This document shows positions 8,931 through 20,639 of a stretch of 64,000 bases of DNA, piece by piece; positions within the stretch are counted from its first letter, which is position 1; the number at the start of each line of letters is the position of its first letter. The notes under the pieces were generated by a model that worked only from the letters and a program-made list of their open reading frames with translations, did not search any database and was not told the DNA's origin. This DNA is from Scleroderma bovista. Lineage: Eukaryota > Basidiomycota > Agaricomycetes > Boletales > Sclerodermataceae. A program made the translations under genes and the position numbers. The stretch spans positions 147,847 to 211,846 of the forward strand of contig JAYMGJ010000017.1 in assembly GCA_037178675.1 (NCBI GenBank), in the 5' to 3' direction.

Positions 8931-11900
8931 CTATCACTTGACCGGAGTTGCAAAATGACACAGAGATGCAAAACGCTAACTACAACACGCAACACTTCAA
9001 TCCAAGCCATGCCGTCGTATACAGAGCATGTTATACCATATTCCAAGAGGGCTATGTACTTTTTTAAAAATAAAATACATCCGTACATTGGTAGCAACCA
9101 ATTTACTGCTTCAAAGGGGCTATTTTCAGAATAACTCGCCAGGGCTGAAATCAGATCACAACAGATAAATGTGCAAAGCTGCAATGGGATTCTTCAGATA
9201 CTTCCCCACATCCTACAAAATTTTTAGACATGGTCAAGAGGATGTTTCAATTGTGATTTTCGTTGCAATGAAGTGATGCAGGAGTGTGACAATATCAAGC
9301 GGAGCTCTGGCGGAGTGACATCAGCAGGCACGGCAGTGCGGCACAAAGTTAATGAAACAGTCTAAGTCCCTGCCCGGTCACGTCTGCACACAGGTCATCG
9401 CATGCCATCAGTGCTTCATGCCAGGACAAAGGCTCAGAAACTCAGTGATGAGCAAGAACAGAAAATCCAACATGTTTGCTCTCTTCTTTCTGCTTCCAAT
9501 TCTCCCAACATTCGTGCTGCTGCAGTCGAGCACAAAATCCCTTACTATACTCTCCGACGGCGGTATCTTGGGACTTCACAGGCATATCATAAAGCCCATG
9601 TGAGCCAACAGATTCTCTCACCTCCACAGGAGTCTGTGCTAGTTGACTGGATCAAGCATCTTAGCTCCGTGGGGCAACCACTCAGCAAACGGACCATTCG
9701 AATCAAAGTGGAACTGCTCTGTGGAAAGAAGCCAGGTGCTCGGTGGATTATCAGATTCTTACGACGGCATCCTGATATCACACTTGGGAAACCAGCAGGG
9801 CTGGACCCACAGCATTGTCAAAGTTTCAACCAGACAGTGGTCGAACACCACTTTAAGTTGCTGCGGCAGGCCATTGAGGAGAAGGGGATCCCCTGGGAGA
9901 ACACTTATAACATGGATGAGAAGGGTTGTCAACGAGGTGGAGGTCAGAAATCATCACCTGAGAAGTACTTTGTTCCCCGCGGCCGATTCACAAAGTACAA
10001 GACACGGAGCGGAAACCTTGAGCTTGTCACCATCATTGAGTGTGTGTCCGCTGATGGTAGTAACATCGCACCTGGATTTGTGTTCTTGGGGAAGTCGTAT
10101 CACAAGAAATGGTTCAAAGCTCACCCAAACATCTGGTAGGTCATCAGTAATCTATTCTTCTGTGAAAACCAAGTCACAATGATCTTTGTAGTGTCAGAAC
10201 GTCACCTAATGGGTGGACAGATGATTTTATCTGTACGAAATGGTTCGAGCATACCTTCATTCCACAGGTGATGGCACGGAACCAGTCAGGAAATCCAATT
10301 CTGCTTATCTATGATGGTCATGGGTCTCATATCACGAAAGAGATGCGTGAACTCGCCATCAAAAACAACATTGAGTTGTTTTGCCTTCCCCCACATACAA
10401 CTCATGAGTTGCAACCACTTGATGTGGGGATTTTTGGGCCCCTTCAACGTGCATGGCAGAAACAATGTGAGGAGGTACTCGAGGCAACGGGTGAGGAGAT
10501 CACGAGGCGGGATTTCATTAATTGATATATGGAAGCCTGTGCACAGGTATTTACATCAGAGATCATTCTCAAAGCTTGGAAGAACAGTGGCATCCGTCCT
10601 CTCAATCCTCACATTTTCAAGGACCAGGACTTTGCACCGAGCATGGCAACGTCTACAGAAGCACATGCACCGTCATCTTATCCTGTCCAGCCTCATGAGC
10701 TACCAGACCCAGGAGATATCACTACAGAGGAAGACGATGACTCAAGCAATGAGCGGTCGGACACCGAAGACGAGGACTTGCAGCACTCATCTGACAGTGG
10801 GTCTGACTCTGAAAATGGGGCTGAATCTGACAGTGGCGAAGCTGGCTCTTCGAAGCCTCTCACTAATAGCCATGGGGACCATGCACGCCGATCCATTGCC
10901 TCACCACTCCCCTCTGTATCTCTCCCCATCCAGTCTACCTGTTCTACTATCAAACCACCAGCTATACTAAAATCAAATCCTGAGCTTGCGTCCTACTTCT
11001 CGTCCTTGGAGGATAAGGTCAGCCAGCTGGAATCCAGAGTTCGGGGCCTTGAATCAGATGCAGAGGTGAAAAGTGGTGAACTGGATGCTGCGAAAGCACA
11101 CTGTGCTCTTGCCCTTGGTCAGATCAGAGCGTTGAACAAGCGGCTGAATAAGAAGAAGGGGAAAAAATCACGAGTAAGGAATATCAACGCACGTTGGCTG
11201 ACATCAGCGGAGGGTCTGCGGGAATGCGAGGCACAGGATGAGGTGAGGGCAGAAAAGAAGCAGAAGAAGGCTGAGATGGCCGCACAGAAAGCAGCCAAGC
11301 AGGCCAACAGGGCAGCCCGACAAGCTGTGCGGGGTGAAGATGTCCAGTTCAGCGGTGCGGTGCACTCTCAAACAAGAGCAAAGACAATTTGATCGATATT
11401 GCTCACCATCTTACGATCGAGACGACTGGCACCAAGGCCAACCTGTTGAAGGCCATCCGGAGTCGCTTCGAAACTGATCAGCACTTGAAGACTGATCCCC
11501 GCTTTGAAGGTCTTTTCAGCAGTTGCTTGCATGCTGCCATGAAACGGCCAATTGAGCAGACAAATCTTGACTCAGAAAATATCCCCCCACCAGCCACTTG
11601 CCAACGTATTGACGCCGTCCCACCAATGTCCGCATCATTTCCTAACGCAGCGCAGACAGCCATCAAACATACTCCATTTTTGACTTCATCCACAGCATCT
11701 TCCACTGCTGGTCCATCGGTGTCGCCTTCATTTGCGCTACATTCAACACCTACTCATCCTTTTACCCCAGCTCCATTTAATCCCAACAATTCTATGACAT
11801 TTACCCCCACATTTGCGCCTACTACAGTGCCATATCCCTATTATTACCCTAATCCTGATTCCTGAGTCTATCACTGGCTCGAGTTCATACCATGCATCCT

Positions 11901-12298
11901 ACTAAGTCACCTGGTCTGGAGATGTCTCATATTCTACTAGATCCTTATAATAGTACTACGCTAGTAGCATCTGTAACAATTTCTGCATTGTCGCTGTCAA
12001 ATGCATTGATGAAGTTTCTGTGTTATCAGCGCACATCGGAGTTGCAATGGAAGGTGTGACACAGTGTGACAGCCCTTCATTTGGCAGATGGGAACATTTG
12101 CAACTCTGTGTGATTTGGTGCTAGAAAACCGGCATTGTTCTGGCAGCTTCTACACCCCACATATTGCATTAATTTCTATCACAAGTTCCTCCATACATTG
12201 TCCTCTAGCTGCCTATATATTTTTTACCTTACTTACATTTGTGGTTGTGTAGCTTTGAGGCATGAATTTTTGATGTTGCAACTCTGGTCAAGTGATAG
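8931..12298 (+). mobile_element. Pogo-type DNA transposon, 3368 bp
   Basis: The terminal inverted repeats begin CTATCACTTGACC and extend about 23 bp with one or two mismatches (8931-8955 and 12274-12298). A TA dinucleotide flanks both ends (8929-8930 and 12299-12300), the target duplication of the Tc1/mariner-pogo superfamily. Motifs related to GGAGTTGCAA recur in the subterminal regions (within the left TIR, and at about 12028, 12105 and 12270), as transposase binding sites often do. The interior encodes a DDE_1 transposase. Confidence 0.95.
9402..11865 (+). pseudogene. Pogo/DDE_1 transposase, disabled
   Basis: The first exon begins in a pipsqueak-type helix-turn-helix (KLSDEQEQKIQHVCSLL and YYTLRRRYLG, residues 10-55), followed by a CENP-B-type HTH (about 65-125). 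The first catalytic Asp is in YNMDEKG. An intron at 10136-10191 (56 nt, GT..AG) joins to an exon with NGWTDDF, the second Asp in LIYDGHGSH and the third in LQPLDVGIFG, with 35 residues between them (DD35D). A TGA at 10523-10525 interrupts the frame where the family usually continues. An acidic Ser/Asp/Glu tract, a coiled coil and a basic Lys/Arg/Ala stretch follow. A 5-bp tandem duplication, GGTGC, at 11354-11363 shifts the frame into a C-terminal SAP-like segment (about 11365-11480). Both lesions are present in both arms. Confidence 0.9.
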
Positions 12299-12473
12299 TA
12301 GCTATGGGCTGTAAAGGGGAGATGATGCGATGTGGGGAAATTACAGTTATGTGTCGTAGCTGGGGATTACTATGCAGGAGTTAGTATAGTGCAGAAAAAA
12401 GAAAAAGGAAAGGGTGCCATGCTAGGGGGGGGGGTTCCGGGGGTGTTAGGTCTCCAAGTACCTGAGAAAGGCA

Positions 12474-15400
12474 TCAAGTCCGTGCTAGGTATTTAAGAAG
12501 GCCCTTCAGGGCCCCCTTGTCCATGAATAAAGTTCCAAGGTTCATTCTTCTTCGTCCCACTTCTCTTCTTAGAATGTTCCTTTCCTCCTGGTAGGCTGGG
12601 CACATAAGGACATAGTGGTGTACTGTTTCGTATGCTGCGCCACACTGCATGCAGGCTGGGGATGGCACTTTGCCTATTCTGGCTAGGTGGCAGTTTAGAG
12701 GCGTGTGTCCTGTCCGCAACTGGATCAAAGCGCTGGCATGTCGCTGGGGGAGTGAATCAACTAAGGCAGCAAATTTCCCAGAGGCAAGGGAGGGGTCTAT
12801 CTGGCATAGGTGTTCGCCTCGCATGCACAATGAGAAGTTGTTTCTAATGTCCTGTTTAAGCCTATCATTGTTGGCTTGTATAAGTGCTGCCTTGTTAAAG
12901 GGCAGGCATATGGGGTTACAGCCTCTCTTTAGCACTGCTGGGAGAAGGTTGGGTGGGCTAGTGTCTCCTTCTGCCACTTTCTTTGCCTCAACATCTACTG
13001 CCTCGTTACCCACTACATTTGTGTGCCCTGGTACCCAGCAGATTTTGAACTTCTCTATGCCATGCCGTTCTGTGGCTTGTTGCAGTACCTGTGTGAACAT
13101 ATCAGTTAATGAGTGTCTGGAGTGCAAGTCGTGTGAGAGAACTGCTTGAATAGCTGCCTGGTTTTCTACCCCCATGTACACTGAGTGCACATCACCCTTT
13201 ATTCGTAGTAATTCCACCCCTAGCACCATTCCAATTTGTTTGCCATTGTATACTGTGTATTTCTTTTCACTTCCAAGGTGGTAGTGTAGTGTCTTGTCAT
13301 TCCTTCCAGGCCTCCTAAGCACCACTGCCACTCCAATGCCCCCATTGTATCCCGAGCTGTCTGTGAAGATTTGTATTTCTTCTCTTGCTTCATTTGCACA
13401 TTTGACTGCATCCTCCTTGTTTCCGTCAATCACGACTTCTATGTTGGGGGTCCATTTTGGGGGGTGGCAGGGGGCTCAAATTTCCTCTGTATCTTTAGGG
13501 TGGATGGGGAAGGTGAGGGCAAGGTGGTGGAGTGGGGACTTGTGGTGCTTGTGTTTCCGATTTGCTTTCCAAATCTCATCATGAATAGGGTTGCTCTTAG
13601 GTAGAGTAGCCATCCTGGCATATGCTCGAAAGCACAACTTTTTCAGGAGGAAGGGTAGGGGCACGAGATTGGCGTGTGCAACTACCGTGTCTGTAGTGGT
13701 GGTCCTCATGGCTCCTGTGGTTGTTAGGGCATGTGTGCACAAAACTTTACCTAGTACTTTGCTTTGTCCTTTGCAGCTGGCTCTGTTACCTAGTCTCGAA
13801 ACCATCTCTGCACCCCATACATCAATGGTGTAGTACATTTTGGGAACAACAATGCTGTCGTATAAGCGCTTCATGTATCATTGCTTGATTCCTAGGGAGG
13901 GTTTAGCTAATTGTCGGCAGGCAAGGGTGTACTTTATTCCCTTGGTGGCTGCGGCTGCCATTTGATCCTTAAACTTGAGTTGTTCGTCTATTACAATGCC
14001 TAGGAACTTGTGCAAGGGGACCGGTTTGATTAGCTTGCCTGCTATTTGTATGGGAACTCTCTTGAGTGGTTCAGTTCTTCTTGGGTTGGTTGTTGGCCGC
14101 TGGCATTGGCGGGATGCCTGGACTAGTGCTGTTTTGTCAATCTCAAATTCAACTTGGTGAGTGGTGCTCCACTCAATGCAGCCACCTGGGCATTCAACCA
14201 TGTCCACGAGTTTTGCATTGGCTGCTTTGAACATTGGACCTCTGGCTATGAGTTTGATGTCGTCAATGAAACCAGAGGCTAGCTCCCCATTCTTTTTGTT
14301 CAGAATGTCTAAGATGTCAGCATTGTAGAAGAGAAACCCCACCACCGAGAGCGGGCAGCCCTGGTCAACCCCACTGTCTATTCTAAAAGGTTGGGAGCAA
14401 AAGTTGTTGAATTCTAGAGTGGTGGATCTTCCGGTTAGCCTTGTTCTGTACCAGTTTATGTACTCAGCTGGTAGCCCTCTCATATGCATGTTGTGAAAGA
14501 GCCGCTTGGGCACAACACTCGGGAATGCTGCCTTGACATACATGAACAGTATTGATACATGGTTGTCTGTTGGGTGGGCCCAGGCATCATGGATGAACTT
14601 GGTTAACAGGTGAAGAGAGTCTACTGCCAATTGTCCTGGTAGGCCGCTGAAGTGCGTGGAGGGGAGAAGCTTGTACTTTGTCGCGATCTACACTATGTCT
14701 TCAGTGACACATGCAGATAATATCTTGGACATAGTGTTGAGCAGGGCAATGGGGCGGTATGCTTTAGGCAGGCCGTAATCAGGGCATCCAGGTTTCCGTA
14801 TAACTACTGTCTTGGATGTCAGCCATTCTTCAGGAAAATAGCTCAGTGAGAAAGTAGCTCTAAAAAGGTGTCCCATCCATGGCACTGGGATGTCTGACGT
14901 CTTGATAAAGACAATGTTGCAGATGCCATTTGGTCCTGGGGCTTTGTACAGGGACAGGTGGCATATGGCCCGAAAAATTTGTTTGTCAGTGATTGGGGTG
15001 AACCCACATACTGGTTCTGGGTACTGGCAAGACGTGTCAACGTTTGCACAATTCAATGAATGGGGGAAGAAGATCTCATATAGCATCTTGCTTTTCTCCT
15101 CATTAGTGTCCACTTCCTCAACCTGGCCATTGACCTGGCACTTGAGCGTCGGAATCCTCGTGATACCGCCATCCGTTGGTGGTGCCCCAGCATACATGTG
15201 AGCCGTCCAAACACTGCTGGTGTCAATGTCCTCAAGCCATTCTTCCCAGTGGTCTTTCTTTGCCTTTTCCAGGGCAGCTGCGTACTCAGTGGTGGCCACA
15301 GCTGCTTGTTCGTGGACTGGGTGGAAGTGTTGGGCTTGAAGGTGGTGTGACTTGGTTCTTAACTTCTTTTTACGCTGTCTCATGGTTGCTAGCTCCTTGG

Positions 15401-16236
15401 TCCACCAGTGTTTGGTGTACGGGGATGGCCTAGTTTTCGGCACACTGATCAGCTGCACTTTGAATGGCTGATGTTAGCTGTGAGAACATGACATTGAAGT
15501 CATCCCTGTTTTGTATGGGTCTTGGAGGGCCCATTGCCTCCACGTTGGCGGTGAGTTGCGTCCTGAAGTCATCCCAATCAGTCGCTCTCCAACTGAAACG
15601 TGGGACTGGACTGGACCTTTCTGGGGCGATATCCAAAGACCCGATGACAGGGAAGTGGTCTGTGCGTGTGGGTCAAAGCTGAGGCCATGTGTCGCACACC
15701 ACAAAGGCGGGGAGCAGGTCAGCACTGCAGAACACATTGTCAGGCCATGAGTAGTTGCCAGTGTGGAACACTTGTAATGTGGGGATCCCTGCAGGGAGAG
15801 CCATTTCCATGTTGTGGGCTTCAATGAGTGAAATGAGGTGACTGGCCACTTCCAGGTTTGCTGTTGTGAAGAGATGGGTGTCAGACAGGGAGTCCCACAG
15901 GGGGTGATGCCGATTGAAGTCGCCTAGCCATACCATACCACTTTCTCTCCCGGCCACGCCTCATGCTGTTCGCTGCACCCAGTGGTTCTGGAGGAGGAAA
16001 AGTGTGTCAGCATTCTCACAGGAGTTGTATATATTGTAGAAAGTGACTGTGCAACCACCCGCCATGAGTTCAACTACTGTGACGTCGCTGCACTCAAGCA
16101 GAACTTGTCTCCAGCTGTTTTTTGAGACCACCTTATTTACAAGGATGACAGATCTTGTTTTAGCTGGCGTGCTGTGGTGGGCCGAGGGGTAGATTACTGT
16201 CCAGTAATGGTTTGCTCTTGTTAGGTTCAAGAAGTC
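12474..16236 (-). pseudogene. LINE ORF2: endonuclease, RT, RNase H, zinc knuckle
   Basis: Non-LTR retrotransposon polyprotein of the I/Tad type, read leftward. Endonuclease residues include WLGDFNRHHPLWD (about 15925-15885). Reverse transcriptase motifs are KAPGPNGI (about 14955), YRPIALLNTMSKI (about 14750), LFMYVKAAFPSV, where the first catalytic Asp has become Tyr (about 14540), and GFIDDI in place of the YxDD box (about 14270). RNase H begins with IFTDSSGYNGG (about 13365) and ends with WVPGHTNVVGNEAVD (about 13020). A C-terminal CCHC motif starts at CMQCGAAYETVHHYVLMC (about 12650). Frameshifts and stops split it into at least six pieces. The 5' part continues at 24902-25620 beyond the Copia insertion. 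The last 590 bp lie in the left arm. Confidence 0.92.
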
Positions 16237-16524
16237 TGTTGAAGTCGCATGTGCACCCGGTGTAAACCGTCGACGAAGTGCGCACAAGACTGTGACCCAT
16301 ATTAGTGTAGACTTAGTAATAGTCCTCTTTAGAGTAGATGTTACATGTCACACAACACGCATCACAGTCACGCATCACACTATTTGTTGTATATAAACAG
16401 CATTCATCGCTTATATAATATAATAGCTCTTGACCAGCTACCGCTACCATCTCAGGTTGTGCACTCCACCCAACAGGTGAGTTGGAGTAGCAGTTCCTCT
16501 ATGTATATAGGTATTGCCTCAACA
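16237..16524 (+). repeat. 5' LTR of Copia element 1
   Basis: 288 bp, with a TATATAAAC promoter-like box at 16389-16397. It differs from the 3' LTR at 17 positions that I counted, all transitions, about 15 of them in CpG context. Confidence 0.96.
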
Positions 16525-16536
16525 GGTTATGAGCCC
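16525..16536 (+). promoter_or_regulatory. Primer binding site (half-tRNA iMet)
   Basis: GGTTATGAGCCC immediately follows the 5' LTR. It is the complement of GGGCTCATAACC, the anticodon stem-loop of initiator tRNA-Met, as in elements primed by a cleaved tRNA (Drosophila copia, Ty5). The same 12 bases follow the LTR of the second Copia element at 39635. Confidence 0.75.
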
Positions 16537-16909
16537 TGTGAGTGCACTGTGTGCAGCAATGCACCAGGCAGTGCTCCAGCTCCCTGAGTGTCGCTTTAAT
16601 TAGCTTGATGCTGTGGACCACAGTGAGCTCCTAGCTGAGCCCCTGCACAGCCACAAGGTGAAGTCGGTCGACGACTTGCGCCAGACAGTGAAGCTCCTAG
16701 TTTGAGCACCTGTACTGCCACAGGTGAAGTTCGTCAATGACTTGCGCCAACCATGGCGAACATTGTCGACGACTTGCACTGGCATGACCTAGTCATGAGT
16801 TAGCTGTTGACAGAAGTGCTTTCACTAGCACTCAGGTGTTTCTTCTTTTCTTGCTTGTCCATTGTCACATTCATTTGCTGACTCCGTTGACTCCCAACAG
16901 AATATCACC

Positions 16910-19900
16910 ATGTCCAGCGCTCTTGACAAGATGGTTCCTGTGTTCACTGGCTCCAACTGGCAGCAGTGGCACACCTCTATGCAGGCCTACATTTGGGCAC
17001 AAGGCCAATGGTACGTCTATTCGACAACGCAACCTGCTGATGGTCACGATGACCAAAAGGAATGGGACGACAACACTGAGAGAGCGCTTGGTAATATCAC
17101 CTTGCGCCTCGCCCCTTCAATCCAGGTTGCTGTCTTGAATCTCGACAGTGTTAAGGACGTCTGGGACCACCTCAAGAAGAACTTTGGTGCCCCCAGTATT
17201 GGCTCTGCCTATACTGAGCTTAGCAAGCTCCTGTCGACTACCATCCCCGTTGGCTCCCATCCTGCTCCGGCTATCACCAAAGTGCTTAGTCACTTTGCTT
17301 ATCTCAAGGACGCTGGCTTCGAGTTCCCTGCCCCTGTGCAGGCAATGATTATTCTTTGCAAGCTCCCTCCCACTATGGAGGTTGTAGCTCAGATACTCAG
17401 CCAAACATCGCCGGATGAGATCAAGAACCTCAAGCCCGATGGGATCGTCAAGGCCGCTGTCACGCACCAAACGTGTTTGGTACTGTGGACATGGAGAAAG
17501 TTAGCCGATGAAACTAATGCGAAGAACGCACCCAAGATCTGTTGAAAGATTGTCCCGACTTGAGGGATACAGACAGCCCTCACTATCCATATCACGCAAA
17601 GTCAAGACTATCCTTATGCGAAGAATGAATACAAGCTCGTTGTAGCCATCTATCGCACGGGAATGACTATCCTGATGCGAGAGATGAATGCCAACGTGGA
17701 CAGTCATCTATCGCACAAGAACCGCCAAGAAGCAGAAGAATCCAAGGATTGATGATCATTTCAGTATGAGAGAGGAATGCAACATACTGCAGTCCAACTC
17801 CCATACCAGAACAACCAAAGAAGCAGAAGAAACGAAGGAGAAACGAAGGAGAAAAGGAAGAATCATTTTTAGCGCCCAAATGTCAAATTTAGGTGCCCAG
17901 TGCCGGCATTCTGATATTTTGAATAGCTCTGCCATTTTTGAAGCTATCAATCATGTGACTATACCATCATGGATCCTAGACCGTGGTCTATCTGCCTGTC
18001 AAGTTCCGACATAAATCTGTTCATTTCCCACGGAGATATTCCACCCACAATCCAGACACCCGCTTCATCACTCACTATGGAGTCCACATTTTCTCTGGAA
18101 CATTTCTCCGCTATTGCAGCAGACCTCAACTATGTCCTGCTCTTGGGACAGCCTCTCCTTGAGCTCCTGTGTACTGTCTGGTACATATCTTCCCAGCCTG
18201 CTCCCTCAGTCCCTCTCGTTCTCGGTCAGCGCGTTCTCCTTGTCAGTCCTGCGTCATGCACATACTTTGGTCATCTCAAGTCTATCGTTAGACGTGAAAA
18301 TTCATACCTGGTCATCTCTGTGTCTCCTGAGTCCTCTGCATATGGTCCTTTCATCCCAGAGTCCTGTCACATCCATCTCCCTCTATCATTCATCTCGCTT
18401 CCCTGGACACGTCGAATCCGCTATTCACGTTTCACTTCCCTGCTATCCCGCAACAAACACGAATGAAACAGTGCTCTAGAACCATTCTTAGGAGCCCTAA
18501 TAGAGTACAGAACCTTCCCCTTACTGCTCAAGGGAAGACTGCACTTCGGGAGCACCAAATTTCGCATTTTTGCTCTACAGAAGCTCAATCCAAGGGATTT
18601 GTGACACTCTGTGACCAGCTGTGACTCTACTTGTCATTCCAGGCCCCCTGACACTGCTCTTCTGGTCGGATCAATTCTTTTATTATCCCCCAGCCACTCC
18701 CATCAGTGGCACTGCTTCAGAAGCTCATCTCCAGATCTAAAGTTCAATCAATCACAGGTTGTGCTTCCCTTCTGTCTGAGTCACACAGAGTCACTCTGGC
18801 TCACTCTGACTCACTCTGCTGCGCATTATTCATCCCCTCTTGGCATTACTAATCCCCATTACTCCCCTTACCAATCACTTACCAATCATCCTTCAAATCA
18901 TGCTTATCATGCTGCTTATCAATTCATGACTCATGCCCCTATGATTCATATGCATTATGTCATCGCATATGCTCATTTAGCTTCGATCTACTCATCCCAT
19001 GCTTTCCCCCCCTCTCTTTTGGGCCCCATGCAATGATCTTTCCATATTCTTGGTTATACACCCCTTTTTACCTATGTTTTTTCTCTTTCCCTTGGCTCAG
19101 CAGCTTGTTCAGGCTCTCCCCATCGATGACTCAGCCTGATTACACTGCTTATCAATTGCTTACAAATTTCTTACCAATCTCTTACCAAGCACTTAGTCAT
19201 TTGTGCTTACAGGGCCACAGCCCCTCCTGTATATAAACCAGCAGCCAAAGGCTGCAAGGAAGTGTCTGCTTCCCCCTCAATAAAGCGACCACATTCACTC
19301 TCCCTCTCTGTCTATAAGCTCCCTCTTTTTCTTTGGACTTGTAGGTCACTCAGTGCTGGCCTAAAGCTCCTATATTGCTGTTTATCAGATATATCTTGTA
19401 TCTGATCATTTCTCTAGGCTCAAGTGCAGTCTAGCATCTCTGTCCACTCCATCCCATCACTGTCCATCGCATTCTTGAAGCAGGAACTGTCCCCTTGCTT
19501 CCCCTCTGCTCCATCACTGCTGTTACCCCCCCTATCATCAATCTATCATCGCTCTTCTATCCCAGGACTCTTCCTAACCACTGTGGTAGGCTGAAGAGGA
19601 GTCAATACCATCCCAAGTCGCATTCCATCCCCATCAGAAGCCCTTCCCTTCCCTCCTGCATCCTGCCTGAAGGCGTGCAGCACATCCCCCTGAGGAGATT
19701 AAATACCAGAAATGCAAAGGAAGACCACCACTCGCATATTGCTGTCATTTGGTGTTGGTTGTTGGTTGTTCTGACCTCTTCCCTCACTTAGGCGCACACC
19801 GCTACGCTCTCTTTCGAGCAGAAAGGTGCCTCTTCACGTGGCGGTGGTAAGGGCCCCCAGGCCAATAAGCTTAGCGCTGTGAAGCGCAAGCTGGCTGACC

Positions 19901-20460
19901 CCAAGTTTGCCCAGCAGCAGCAGCAAGGTGGGTCCAATGGCAGTACGAGCAGAAACACTCCTGCCCAAGGACAGGGAGGCCACACTCGACATGGCGGCAA
20001 GAAGGCTCGCGCTCGCCGCGAAAACGCCCAACAGGCAGCCTTCGCCACTTATGTCCACTACGATGGACCAGAGCCCACCGTCGACCCTTGTGCCCTGGCT
20101 CACACCCCCAGTGCTACCAACTACGGCCCCCCCGCATTTGAAAATACTATCAAGGCCTTTGATTTGGCACACTGTCTGGGGGTAGAGCCCTCCTGCCAGA
20201 CCATCCGCACCCTCAACCAAGTTGTGTCGTTGGCGAGTGCAAACCTGGACCAGCCCGAGGCTGGTCCCTCCTTGTTGAAGTGCCCTCATCTTGAGGAGCG
20301 CATCACAATGTATGAGGAGGATGCCATCTCCCTTGGGGATGAAGAGCCCTTCGCTCATGAACCGTTTGCTGATGACGAGTTCGATGAGATCAATGCGATG
20401 GTCCTCAACCACTACAATGCGACGTCAATGGCGATGGGCGCGGAGGCCAGCCTTTTCAGG
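16910..20460 (+). pseudogene. Copia element 1 Gag, interrupted by 2.3-kb insertion
   Basis: The Gag N-terminus starts at the ATG at 16910 (context ATCACCATG) with FTGSNWQQWHTSMQAYIWAQ, the Copia Gag signature. It runs open to 17467. The frame then resumes at 19798 and continues through Gly/Gln/Lys-rich sequence (ANKLSAVKRK, DPKF) toward the protease. Removing 17468-19792 plus one CGCAC leaves an uninterrupted frame across the junction, so the insertion came after Gag was in place. Between them the two halves contain no stop, so Gag decayed less than Pol. Confidence 0.85.
17468..19792 (+). mobile_element. 2.3-kb insertion in Copia Gag, family unclear
   Basis: Flanked by CGCAC direct repeats (17463-17467 and 19793-19797) that act as a 5-bp target duplication, because their collapse restores Gag in frame. 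The insert starts CAAACGTG and ends CTTAGG, so it lacks the usual TG...CA ends. Its left third has a roughly 60-bp near-tandem repeat (about 17595-17720, with ATCTATCGCAC) and purine-rich sequence. Its right part has a TATATAAAC box (19230) and an AATAAA signal (19279-19284), as in a long fungal LTR. Open frames at 17969-18466 and 18611-19036 show no convincing domain. It may be a long solo LTR or a non-autonomous element. Confidence 0.6.
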
Positions 20461-20639
20461 CAAGTACCTTCTGCACACGTGCTGATCGACACTGACACGC
20501 TCCCTTTACATGTGTGCTATACACCATCACTGTATATAGTGAGTAGTCACTACAATATGTCATGTCGTATCTCGAGTAAAGCATATATCTGTTCGTGTTC
20601 GAATGATGCGCGCTGTGCTGGCTGTAAGGGAAAAATGGT

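Larger units (their letters stand above)
1550..13066 (+). repeat. Left arm of an 11.5-kb inverted duplication
   Basis: This segment is repeated in opposite orientation at 26161-37729. Left and right positions sum to 39227 through almost the whole arm, and to 39279 outside one 52-nt insertion in the right-arm minisatellite. I found only three substitutions by eye (4171, 6971 and 7121), two of them at CpG sites. The inner end lies inside the RNase H domain of a LINE that continues intact to the left of the spacer, so this arm is probably the original and the right arm the copy. The arm carries a minisatellite, Helitron helicase, gag-only LTR element, RecQ-like helicase, pogo element and LINE 3' end. 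Confidence 0.97.

Noticed and set aside
17969..18466. Copia-like protease within the 2.3-kb insertion (WILDRG-type stretch)
   Set aside because: Similarity is limited to a few residues with a stop nearby; not enough to call a domain.
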